Source: Antitrichia curtipendula (lineage: Eukaryota; Streptophyta; Bryopsida; Hypnales; Leucodontaceae). From it: 64,000 nucleotides of DNA. Below, piece after piece: positions 51,199 to 60,568 of this stretch (the stretch's first letter is position 1; each line of letters opens with the position of its first letter). Under the pieces are notes generated by a model that was given only the letters and a program-made list of their open reading frames with translations, was not told the origin of the DNA and did not search any database. The translations under genes were made by a program, and so were the position numbers. The stretch spans positions 18,432,696 to 18,496,695 of the forward strand of contig OX579638.1 in assembly GCA_951230915.1 (NCBI GenBank), given 5' to 3'.

Positions 51199-51913
51199 TT
51201 AACTCTTAAAGTTTTTTGGTGTTTCTAGGCCCAAAACTGCTTCAAATTACTCAAACACAAAAGCAAGGCTAAAATCATCATCTTTATTTATTCATTAACA
51301 AATCCAACCATAGGATCTTTTAGTCAACTTGTTAGAATACACCCTCCTAAAATAATTAAATTTCATCTTTCAAACTTTTTACATAAGAATTTGTAGATCC
51401 TACAACTTGTTACTCTCTATAATATATTGAAGACATAAGTTGGGAATACATATAAAATAAATAAATAAAATTTATGCTTGAAAAAAATAGTAAGTAGAGA
51501 GAGTTAGAGTATGATTTATAATACTAAATTGTTAAGAATTTAGTTATGGAATTAAATTAATTCCAATATCAATGGTTGTAATGTTGTAATAAACAATCTA
51601 CATCCAATGCTTTTTTTATTTTTAACTATTTTAATTTTCATAAAAAATTCAAAATTGAGTGAAATAAAGGACTTCAAAATTAATCTTAGAGCAAAGAGTG
51701 CTGCAAACTAAAACTCTTTGTAACTTTCAACTCATTAATCAAAATGGAGTGATTCAAAGCTTTGCACATATATGAAAATTATTTTGCCTAAAAGCTACTC
51801 TTTGGATACATGTCAAGTGAAAATTTCAAAGTTAAAATAAAAATTCAATTTATAGTGAGCTGCCCAGAATCGTTATGTTGCCCCAAAACGTAGTTTAGGT
51901 GTTTAGGGGTTAA
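51199..51913 (-). mobile_element. TTAA-bounded element, family A, copy 6
   Basis: TTAA-CTCTTAAAG at the left, GTGTTTAGGGG-TTAA at the right. It is inverted relative to copies 1-3 and shares its left third with the right third of copy 5 (ACACCCTCCTAAAA, TACAACTTGT block). Non-coding. Confidence 0.65.
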
Positions 51914-52396
51914 ATATATACTGGCAACTTCACATTGCAATGAATCATCACACTCACGTCAAGGAAGAATGCTCACTTGTCACTCTCTAGGTTTTCATTG
52001 AGAATGTTGGATAAAATAATTGGATGATATTTATATCGCATGAAAACGTGACGGATTTTGTGACAAGAGTCATGTCAAGGGTCACGACAAGAGTACTTAG
52101 TATAATAGAGGGGTGATTGAGTGAGACAATGTCTAATATTATTATTTGCCTTTGACCTAAAGGAAGGGTGTTTCGGGGGCAAAAAAAAATGTCTTTATAG
52201 TTTCAAAGGATCCATGATTCATAACTATGCAAGACTAGTGTGATATTTTCACAAATTTTAAACAATTCTTGATTGGATGTTTGTATTTTCTACTTTGGGG
52301 GGGGGGGGAGAAGGGGGAGGTAATATATATTTTTAGTTTATAATTTGAGGTTAAAATTTTAGATTTTAGATCCTCTATACTAAATAGTGAAATTAG

Positions 52397-52400
52397 GTGC
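52397..52400. other. Target-site duplication, left copy
   Basis: GTGC, repeated at 58844-58847 directly after the other LTR. Four bases are exact; a fifth does not match. Confidence 0.8.
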
Positions 52401-52781
52401 TGAAAGCGAGTAAAAATTACTAGCTTACTGCACAGATATCGACGAGCAAAACATCACACAGCTTTGTCCAGACAACTTCTTTATTTCATCAAATTCTTCT
52501 CAATTACACCTCCTGGCTCTAGACCTCAAGCCTCCCTTGACTGCTCGGTTCACTTCCCCCCTTCAGCTACTTATCCTACTCCCCCTAACCACCCCCTTCT
52601 TGGCTTTAGAAGTAACCGCCATTGGAAACCGTCAAGCATACTTATAGTTATGGTTATATGCTATGAACGTTACGACTACCTATGGTCTGACTAAACTAAG
52701 GGAATGTCGAGAGTTCGTAGGTATCAGTTTTCTGATGGGAAGTTGGAATTCACCCGTCTTAAGTAAAATTTACCGGAATCA
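52401..52781 (-). repeat. 3' LTR
   Basis: 381 bp. It differs from the 5' LTR at five places, each T or A here where the other LTR has C or G. Confidence 0.97.
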
Positions 52782-52791
52782 TCTCCTCCCC
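52782..52791 (-). other. Polypurine tract
   Basis: GGGGAGGAGA on the minus strand directly abuts the 3' LTR, the usual primer for plus-strand synthesis. Confidence 0.85.
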
Positions 52792-52879
52792 AGGCCCTGA
52801 AGCTCCTTGAGTATTCGGGGACTGCGTTGATCGAAAAAAATATCTCTTAAGTTTGGTACCATTATATAATTTTTTCAAG

Positions 52880-55836
52880 ATTACTCCTTCTGGGGTGCTT
52901 AGACTGTATGAACCATTATCGTATCGTCGATGAATCACATAAGGTCAAAGCCATTTGGGCTTGAATTTTTGCCCGTGCTGTTTAACAAGCCAGTGGTCAA
53001 TCATCATGACCAATTCCCCAGGATCAAATTTTACTAACTTCCTCCGAGAATCATGTTTGATTTTCCTCTTTCTCTGCAGGGCTTCGTAGTTCTGCAGGGC
53101 ATTACGTCGGACCTCATCTAACTTTTCAAGTAGATGAATTCTCGCATCCAGCGAACCGGTCTCTCCTAAGCCGTGCTGTAATGCAGTTCGTAGAGATTTC
53201 AGCTCTAACTCGACTGGTAGAATTGCTTCGATGCCAAAGGCTAGCTGAAAAGGGGTATACCCAGTCGCAGTCTTATATGCTGTCCGATAAGCCCAAAGCG
53301 ACTCAGCTACGTGTTGATCCCATTCACGCCGTTTTTCCAGTACTACTTTGCTGATGATGCCGATCAATATCCCGTTCGTTTTCTCCACCAATCCATTTGC
53401 TTGTGGGTAATAGGGCGTGGCTCGCCTATGCTTCACTGACATTTTCTTCATGAGATCAGACACGACTTGGTTCACAAAGTGCGTTCCTTGATTTGTTACA
53501 ATTTCAAGAGGGCACCCGTACCTGCATATAATTTGACTGAAAATGAACTCCGCGGCAGTCTTTTTATCACATCACTTCACTGGTAACGCCTCTGACCACT
53601 TAGATAAATAATCAGTAGCCACTATCAAATATTCGTTCCGTTTGGCAGTTACCGGAAGAGGTCCCACGAAATCGACTCCCTACTTCTCGAATATTCCTGT
53701 AGGGTATATGGGATTCAATTCTGTGTATGGAATCGAGCGTCTTCCGTATGCCTGACAGCGTGGACATGTCTTGCAATATTGAGCACTATCCGCGAACATG
53801 GTCGGCCAATAATAACCCGCTTAGAGTATTTTTCGGGAGGTAACATCGGTAGCGAAGTGTCCACCACATACTCCTTCGTGACAGTGCTGCAATATTATCC
53901 CTGCTTCGCCCGGATCCACTGCATGGCAAAGAACCCCATCCTTACCTGCACGATACAATTCACCGTTTACCAGCGTATAAGGTTGACTCTTCCTTCGAAT
54001 TTCTCGTCGCTGTTGAGGGGTCAATCCTTCGGGTAGCTCCAAATCTTTCAAATATGTGATGACATCTGTATATTCAAAATCTCGCTGCTCTAGTTCATTT
54101 AGTAACGCAAAGCATTCTAGATCATCCGACATTGCACCCTCGGTGTCTCCAGGCGGTCGGCCGAGGTCCAGCAGTAAAGACGCGTGGCCCGCTCTGGTTC
54201 CTTTCACGGTTTTCACAATTAAGTCATATGGCTGCAAAGCAGCCATAAGTCGTGCCGCTTTTCCCTCTGGATGCGTTTGCTGTATCAATAGCTTAAGTCC
54301 TTCTGTCTCACACTGCACAAGAGTGGGACATTGACTGGCTAACAAGTAGTGTTTAAATTTCGAACATGCAAATAATAATGCAACTCCGAGTTTCTCAAGT
54401 GGAGAGTATTTCAACTCATAAGTAGTCATAAGTCTGCTTGCATAATATATGGGATGAGCTCAACCTCCCTTATCGTTCTGCATTAAAATTGTGGCAACTG
54501 CATATTCGGAAGCAGAAGGATTCACGATAAACTAAACACTCCAATCGGGGTTTCTTACCACCGGGCCACTGGCTAGTCGGGACTTCACATAATCTAATGC
54601 CTTATCGCACTCTTCATCCCACACAAATGGTTTGGTTTTTGCGATCAAAGCGCTTATTGGGCGCTCTATTCTGGCGAGATTCGGAATGAAGCGGTTGTGG
54701 TAGATGGCGGTCCCCCAGAGTCTCGATACTTGTTCCCTTGAAGCTGGCGCTCCCATCTCCAGTATACGTTGAACCTTGTCTGGGTCAACCTTTAGTCCTC
54801 CACAAAATACCACATGGCCTAGCAGTGGTCCTTCTTCGAATCCGATTTTGCATTTTGCAGGACTTAGCGAGCAGCCATGCTCCCGTAAACATTGAAATGC
54901 AGCTCTTACCTGCTCCACGTGTTTTAATCGATCTCCGTACACCGCAAAGTCGTCGAGGTAAACTCTAACGAATCTTCCGATATATGGACCAAAGATTTTT
55001 AGCTGCACGCGTAGGAAAGTGCCTCCAGCGTTACACAAACCAAACGGCATGCGTAACCATGCATATGTCCCCCATGGCGTGGTAAAAGTAGTATATAGGA
55101 TGCTGTCGGGGTGGATTTGAATTTGATGATATCCGGAATATCCGTCACAAAACGAATACATTTCATGTCCCGCAACTTCATCTAAGAGCTCATCGATATG
55201 GGGTAGCGGTTGATGATCCTTTTTAGTAAATTGATTTAATGCTCGGTAGTTTACGCAAATACGCCACTTTCCACCCTTCTTTGGTACAATAACTACAGGT
55301 GATACCCATTCCGTGTTTCTCACCTCTGTGATAAATCCTCCTTCCAGGAGTCGGTCTAATTCCGCTCGTAAAACGGCCATCTTCTCAGGTGCCATCCTCT
55401 TTTGCTTCGACCTAATAGGTTTTGCCTCATGTACCAGTTCAATCTTGTGTTCTTTGAGTGTAATAGCTGGAAGGTCTGCGTGCTTTGTCACAAAGAGGTC
55501 TGCATAATCCACAACGACTTGTTCCAGCTCATTACGTTCTGTAGAGGACAAGTTGAGGCCGAATTGAACAAGGCTTAGCAGCTCACTCTTTTTACAAGGG
55601 CCAATGGTGTGATCTTCCAAGTGGTCCATTGACTCGCTGATCACCTGGGGAAGTACGTCTATGGCATACAGCTCCGCTTCTAAATCGTCTGATTCCTCGG
55701 AAGAATCCGTTGGCTGCTCAGAATCCCAAGAAGAATCTCCGGAAGACTCTTCTGGAGAGGAATAGCTTGACGAACCCAAAGCCGCGTCAGGTGCCACCTG
55801 AATGCTCACTCTATTCAGTGCAGATCCTATTTTCAT
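52880..55836 (-). pseudogene. pol: reverse transcriptase, degenerate RNase H, integrase
   Basis: One frame, -1 relative to gag-pro, open at its ATG 55836. An acidic Ser-rich linker is followed by RT with KGGKWRICVNYRALN, the catalytic Asp in SFCDGYSGY, and YLDD at about 54949-54960. The RNase H after RT shows PSASEYA where TDASDYA is usual, and lacks recognisable counterparts of the third and fourth acidic residues; only Glu in YSPLEK seems kept. Integrase has a His2-Cys2 finger (HCHEG...GGHF...CPRC), GVDFVGP with Asp, TNQGTHF with Asn in place of the second catalytic Asp, and Glu in GLVEKTNG. Stops at 54532, 54460, 53821, 53680, 53572 and 52945 (lower coordinate of each) are all one transition from a sense codon. 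Confidence 0.88.
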
Positions 55837-57626
55837 TTTTCCCAGTAGTTCACGGCCCTCACTTGCCGTAATCAAGGTCTTCCCAAAATCAATGGGTAGC
55901 CCCCGTTGCGCATAGATATGTTCAATACTTGAAAATCTATCTTTACTGTGACCCCATTGACTGTAATCGGTATTTGATTGATTTGTCCGAGTGATCTTAC
56001 GCATCTCTGATCGGCCACCTTCAAGCGCATGGACGAAGACTTGGTCGGTTTTAATCCCGCCTCTTCCATGAACCAACTAGCCATTATATTCACAGCAGCT
56101 CCTCTGTCAATTAGACACCCTTCAACATCACGACCATGTATGGTTGCTTCAACTTGTGGAGCTTTAAGATCGCCTTGCACTTTATCCGCTAAATGGATTT
56201 CCGCGGAGTGTTTATGCTGTCGTGCGCTGATACCCTGCCGGAGCTCCCTTCTCAATGCCGGGGACTTAGCAACCAGTTGTCCCATTGTTATATTGGCCGA
56301 TTGGTTACCTAAGTCGTCCAAGATGGAATATTCGGACTGACCCCTCCCGATTAGTAAATCATCAATTCCAATGCGGCGTCTGGGTTTTCGAATTGATTTG
56401 TCGGACTTGCTCCTTTTATCCCGATGTCCCTCAACTGGTGATGGAATTGACTCCTTTGGAGGTCTCCCCCGTTTTGCCATCATTACTTCTAGTTCCTCTT
56501 GAGCCGTGAAAGAACCGTCTGCGATTTGTACTAGATGGACTTCCGCCAATTTTACATTACTTGGCAAAGGAGTTTTGTCTTGGTTAGGACAATTGCTTTT
56601 ATAATGCCCCTTGAGTCCACAACCGTGGCATGTCACAAATTGTACAGCGCGAGAGGAATTTATCCGACCGTCAGCTTGCGGACTTTTAGATCGACTATTG
56701 CTTTGGCCTTGTAACAAGAACAATTTTAAATCTCTCATCTCAGCCACCAGCTGTGATATCTCGGGATTTTTATTGACTTGTTCCGTTTTGATCTCTGCTT
56801 GACACGGCGGTGTCTGAATCATCTTCGCAACCATGGGGTTTATTACGGACTTAGCCAACGGATCCTGAACAATATTGCTTAAGTTTGACTCCTTGCGTTG
56901 GGCTAGTGCAAGAGCTGCTTCAAACGTCGATGGGTCTTTCCAGGCTACAATTTCCTGAATCGTTGGCTTCAAACCACCTACAAAGCTTCGCAATGCTAAA
57001 GCATCAATACTGCTCAAGTTGGCTGCAATATTCTCGGGACTTTTAGGACAAACCTCCCCGTTAGCAGCTACTGAGCAATTCAAGCTCCGCTAGATGCGAG
57101 CTTGCAGTTCTCTCACTCGTTCACTAAACTGTCATACTGTCTCTTCCGCTTTCTGCCTCATCAAGCTGAGCGTTCCAAGCAAACTTTGGTAACTTTCACG
57201 CTCTTGGAATTCGGCTATCAAGGCGTCAGTAAGCAGCGTCCAAGTCGCTCGGGTACCCACTGTTTGTCTCTCATACCAAAACGAAGCTGTGTCGTCCAGA
57301 TGTATTGGTAACAATTCTAGCCAGGAGTCTTCCGTTCGATCACCGTTTGCCATGCATGCACGCTTGTATTGCTTCAGGAATCGTTCAGGATCTTCCTTTT
57401 CTTTCCCTGCGAAGACAGGTATCGACACCATGTTTTTCAACGAGAATTTCTTCCTGCAAACGCTCTTATCTTCAAATTCGATCACGGGACCTCCCTCTGT
57501 ATCGGTGGAACTGGTAAGCTCCGGTCTTAGTTCTGGATGTTGTTGCTGTATTATCGGAGGTCGCAAGTTTTCTTCGCGGCAAGTTGACGAGGAAGTTCCT
57601 TCCGCTGGATTCAACCCTTCTTGCAT
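55833..57626 (-). pseudogene. gag-protease of the retroelement
   Basis: A single frame of 598 codons ending in TGA at 55833-55835, interrupted by TGA (57132-57134), TAG (57090-57092) and TGA (55872-55874). The N-terminal capsid-like part contains ESYQSLLG and FVGGLKP. A zinc knuckle CHGCGLKGHYKSNC (C-x2-C-x4-H-x4-C) lies at about 56589-56630. The aspartic protease segment has LIDRGAAVNIM near 56105, where families usually show Asp-Ser/Thr-Gly, and ends YPLILGRP just before the third stop. Each stop differs by one transition from the residue expected there (Arg or Gln in gag, Trp after LGRP). Confidence 0.85.
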
Positions 57627-58021
57627 GTAGTATTATCTTTATTCTTAGCTGCAGCGTCTGCTTCACAATTCTACTCTCTCGGGACGTGTACGATCTCCAC
57701 AGTTTCGAATTCGCGTGTCAATTTCTTTACGGTTTGGTAGAAAGGTCGCAATTTTTCGGACTTGACCTCCCAATTCCCAGAAACTTGATTACAGATTAAC
57801 TTTGAGTCACCTTTAATCTGAATGCGCGGGATGTTCTTTTCTTTAGCTATCTGTAACCCGGCCACCAAAGCAGCATACTCGGATTGATTACAGGTTAACC
57901 CCCCACCGAGGTCTCGATGATAGGTCTCTTTCACTCCTTCGGGACTTTCCAGAATCACTCCAGCCCCAGACCTCAATTGCTTTGAACAGGAGCCATCAAA
58001 ATGTAATTTCCAAGGTTTCAT
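57611..58021 (-). pseudogene. Plant/archaeal-type RNase H located upstream of gag, with one stop codon
   Basis: The frame starts MKPWKLHFDGSCSK and shows the ordered acidic residues of RNase HI: Asp in HFDGSC, Glu in NQSEYAAL, Asp in IKGDSKL, and Asp in CEADAAAK. The family signature HVPRE is followed by TAG (57671-57673), after which NCEADAAAKN continues in frame to TGA at 57611. CAG in place of TAG would give the Gln common at this position. Gag starts at 57626, overlapping the end of this frame by 16 bases in another frame. It resembles the additional RNase H of Tat-type elements rather than the retroviral-type domain behind RT. In elements I know, that domain lies between the RT-linked RNase H and integrase, not before gag. 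Confidence 0.85.
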
Positions 58022-58076
58022 CTCCTCTCGGCGGCCATTGAATCATTAAGTATCCCTTCTCAATGAATCGAGAAAA

Positions 58077-58352
58077 TTATAATTCTTGAAAAACAAAAGA
58101 AGGTTCAGCAAACGAGTCAACTTCTGCAAAAAACTGGGGGTTTACCTCGTCAAATTGAGCCAAGGCGGTAAGATAGCTCTCTGGAGCGTTCAGAACGCTA
58201 TAGCTATCCGTTTCTCTCTCTGCTGTTAGCTCCCTCTCTTCGACCGAATGGGCTGCTGTCTCTCCAGATTCCAGATTGAGATCGAGTAACTCGTTGATCA
58301 AGTGTAAATTTTCCTCCTCCGAAGGCCGAGTACAACACATGGTCGCTCTCAA
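58077..58352 (-). CDS. Small upstream ORF of the retroelement, 91 codons
   Basis: The first open frame after the primer site, starting about 90 bases inside it. The protein is acidic (many Glu/Asp) with no Cys-His finger, membrane segment or catalytic motif. It lies in a different frame from the RNase H that follows 55 bases later. Some Tat-lineage elements (Ogre) carry an extra ORF before gag, but I see no evidence of homology. Confidence 0.45.
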   Translation of the reverse strand: MRATMCCTRPSEEENLHLINELLDLNLESGETAAHSVEERELTAERETDSYSVLNAPESYLTALAQFDEVNPQFFAEVDSFAEPSFVFQEL

Positions 58353-58441
58353 ATTTATTCAGCCGACGCAAGAAAAAACAACAAAAAACAAAACTATTAT
58401 AGGATCCTCAGCTCTCACCCTTCTCGACAGTCCTTTCTCGG

Positions 58442-58459
58442 GTCCCGGCAACGGAACCA
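58442..58459 (-). other. Primer-binding site, tRNA-Glu type
   Basis: The plus strand reads GTCCCGGCAACGGAACCA, which equals the 3' end of plant tRNA-Glu including CCA. On the element's sense strand this is its complement, 3 bases inside the 5' LTR. The tRNA identity is from memory of plant tRNA-Glu sequences. Confidence 0.85.
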
Positions 58460-58462
58460 AGA

Positions 58463-58843
58463 TGAAAGCGAGTAAAAATTACTAGCTTACTGCACAGATA
58501 TCGACGAGCAAAACATCACACAGCTTTGTCCAGACAACTTCTTTATTTCATCAAATTCTTCTCAATTACACCTCCTGGCTCTAGACCTCGAGCCTCCCTT
58601 GACTGCCCGGTTCACTTCCCCCCTTCAGCTACTTATCCTACTCCCCCTAACCACCCCCTTCTTGGCTTCAGAAGTAACCGCCATTGGAAACCGTCAAGCA
58701 TACTTATAGTTACGGTTATATGCTATGAACGTTACGACTACCTATGGTCTGACTAAACTAAGGGAATGTCGAGAGTTCGTAGGTATCAGTTTCCTGATGG
58801 GAAGTTGGAATTCACCCGTCTTAAGTAAAATTTACCGGAATCA
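58463..58843 (-). repeat. 5' LTR
   Basis: 381 bp, TG...CA bounded. It matches the 3' LTR at 376 positions. It precedes the primer-binding site in the minus-strand orientation, so transcription should start here. Confidence 0.97.
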
Positions 58844-58847
58844 GTGC
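58844..58847. other. Target-site duplication, right copy
   Basis: GTGC, the partner of 52397-52400. Confidence 0.8.
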
Positions 58848-59209
58848 CCTTACTTCAAGAAAATTTCTTTACAAGCCATTAATTTCAGCAAATATTTTTA
58901 TAAATATTTCCATTTATACACATAGAAGGTCGTGAGTCCCAATTACAACTATACTTAATTCAAAAGTAGTAAAATTTTGTAAATAAACAATAAATTTTTA
59001 TATTGTGTAGAACATAAAGAAATTAGTGTGGAGCAACCTAATTTCTCTATTTAATGTAGTACTAGGATCATGCACACTAATGAAAAGATTTTTACATAAT
59101 AAATCTTTATCTTGACTAGTGTACGTGCAAAATGTTCTTATGTTGCATCAACAGAAAAAACTCTTGAGATATAGTTGCACGATAAGAAATTAGAGTTTTT
59201 CAATGTCTA

Positions 59210-59361
59210 GGTTGACGGATTTTAGACGACATCACATACAACAACCTGTGTTTTTATGTCAACACTGACGTCCAACATAACATCAAAGATGTTATAATGG
59301 ATGTCATTGTTGACATTAAAATATGGGTTGCTACATTCAATGTCACCTAAAATCCTTCACC
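59210..59361. mobile_element. 152-bp palindromic MITE
   Basis: GGTTGACGGATTTTAG at the left is mirrored by CTAAAATCCTTCACC at the right. Paired inner blocks are ATGTCAACA/TGTTGACAT and ATAACATC/GATGTTAT. TA flanks both ends (TCTA left, TAAA right), so a TA target is possible. Confidence 0.7.
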
Positions 59362-60503
59362 TAAAACACATGTTTCTTATAATGTTGATTCGTATAGAAT
59401 CTTGTTCAAGTTGGAAAAAATGATTAAAGAAAATAGATTTTTTTCCAAAAGTTTATAGAGCTCCTAGAACCACCCTCATTTGCACAAAATCAATAGTTAT
59501 CTACCAATAAATCATATATCATAAATATCATAGATATTATCATAGACACCATAAATATCATAAATATCATAAATAAAATAAATTTTATAAATAAAAAGAA
59601 TAAAGACTCCATTGTTGCCAACATAGATGCATAATAAAAAAACAAAAACCTAGTCATAGTTAATTGCCACTACAAGAAAACTTATGAATCTGATCATGAA
59701 TCCTTTAAATAACATTGATGCAAAAAACTTAACCCAATATTATTATGGACACAATTTTTTTATTCTTTTGGATAAATTTTGTTAAAATCAAAGTAAAAAT
59801 ACTACCAAACAAAGGTTGGTCTATTCTACACTCTAAAAGATAGGAAGTTTTAAAGTAAAAATTTAATGTGCTATAATACATGAATTGTAAAATTATTTTG
59901 AATTTTATTTTAATAGAATAAATGTGAAATTTGACTTCAAAAAATTGTGCGTGTGATTAAATATTTAAAATTTGTAAAATAAAATAAATTTATAAACGTG
60001 TACAATAAAATATTTAATATACGTAATTTAAATTAAATTTTTATGATACATCAAAAAAATATAAAATAAAACTCATCATATTAATAATAAAACTCATTAC
60101 TATAAAATAAAACTCATCATATTAATGAGTTTTAGAATTTTTTTACATATAGTACAATCATCATCTAAATTTTAGTTGTGATTATATTTGTCACATCTAT
60201 CTTGTTTCATCTATATATACTATCCCCTGAAAAGAGAGGTACACTTCCTGCTCAATTAATTAGCCCCCCCCCCCTCCCTCAAAAATTAATAGCCATTGAT
60301 TGTTTTTGAAAAAAAATAAAAACACCCCCTTCCCTGCCATTGATCCTGATACGAATATTATGATACCGTACATATATCGTATATATATGGATACGAAAAA
60401 CAGATACGGAAAACGGATACGGATTATCCCATATCGATTGTCCATCGACTTCGTTTTCAAAAATACAAGACTGAGGGGGGGTACTGGGATTTTGAGATTT
60501 TCC

Positions 60504-60568
60504 GATCAAATTATTTTTTAGACCCCCCCCCAAAAATAAAATGAGGGGTTTTGAAAAATAATTTGATC
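60504..60568. repeat. 65-bp hairpin with C- and G-runs
   Basis: GATCAAATTATTTTTTAGA at the left and AAAAATAATTTGATC at the right are inverse copies. A C-run and a GAGGGG block lie between them. Confidence 0.6.

Larger units (their letters stand above)
52401..58843 (-). mobile_element. Complete Ty3-type LTR retrotransposon with RNase H upstream of gag
   Basis: A 6443-bp unit. Both 381-bp LTRs begin TG and end CA. GTGC repeats on both sides (52397-52400, 58844-58847). Reading on the minus strand the order is: 5' LTR, primer site, small ORF, plant/archaeal-type RNase H, gag with CCHC finger, protease, reverse transcriptase, degenerate RNase H, integrase, polypurine tract, 3' LTR. The order RT-RNH-IN defines Ty3/gypsy, and the RT motif YLDDFAVYG recalls the Tat/Athila (non-chromovirus) branch. 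Ten in-frame stops make this copy inactive. Apart from the pro/pol frame change, no indels interrupt the frames. Confidence 0.97.

Noticed and set aside
24461..51913. CCCTAAA/TTTAGGG-like text as interstitial telomere repeats
   Set aside because: The motif occurs once per element end, inverted and next to TTAA, never as a tandem array.
53821..56340. Plus-strand ORFs inside the retroelement
   Set aside because: They are opposite-strand shadows of gag-pol.
58442..58459. The plus strand looks like the 3' end of a tRNA-Glu gene
   Set aside because: Only 18 bases match, they sit 3 bases inside an LTR, and no tRNA body follows; this is the primer-binding site.
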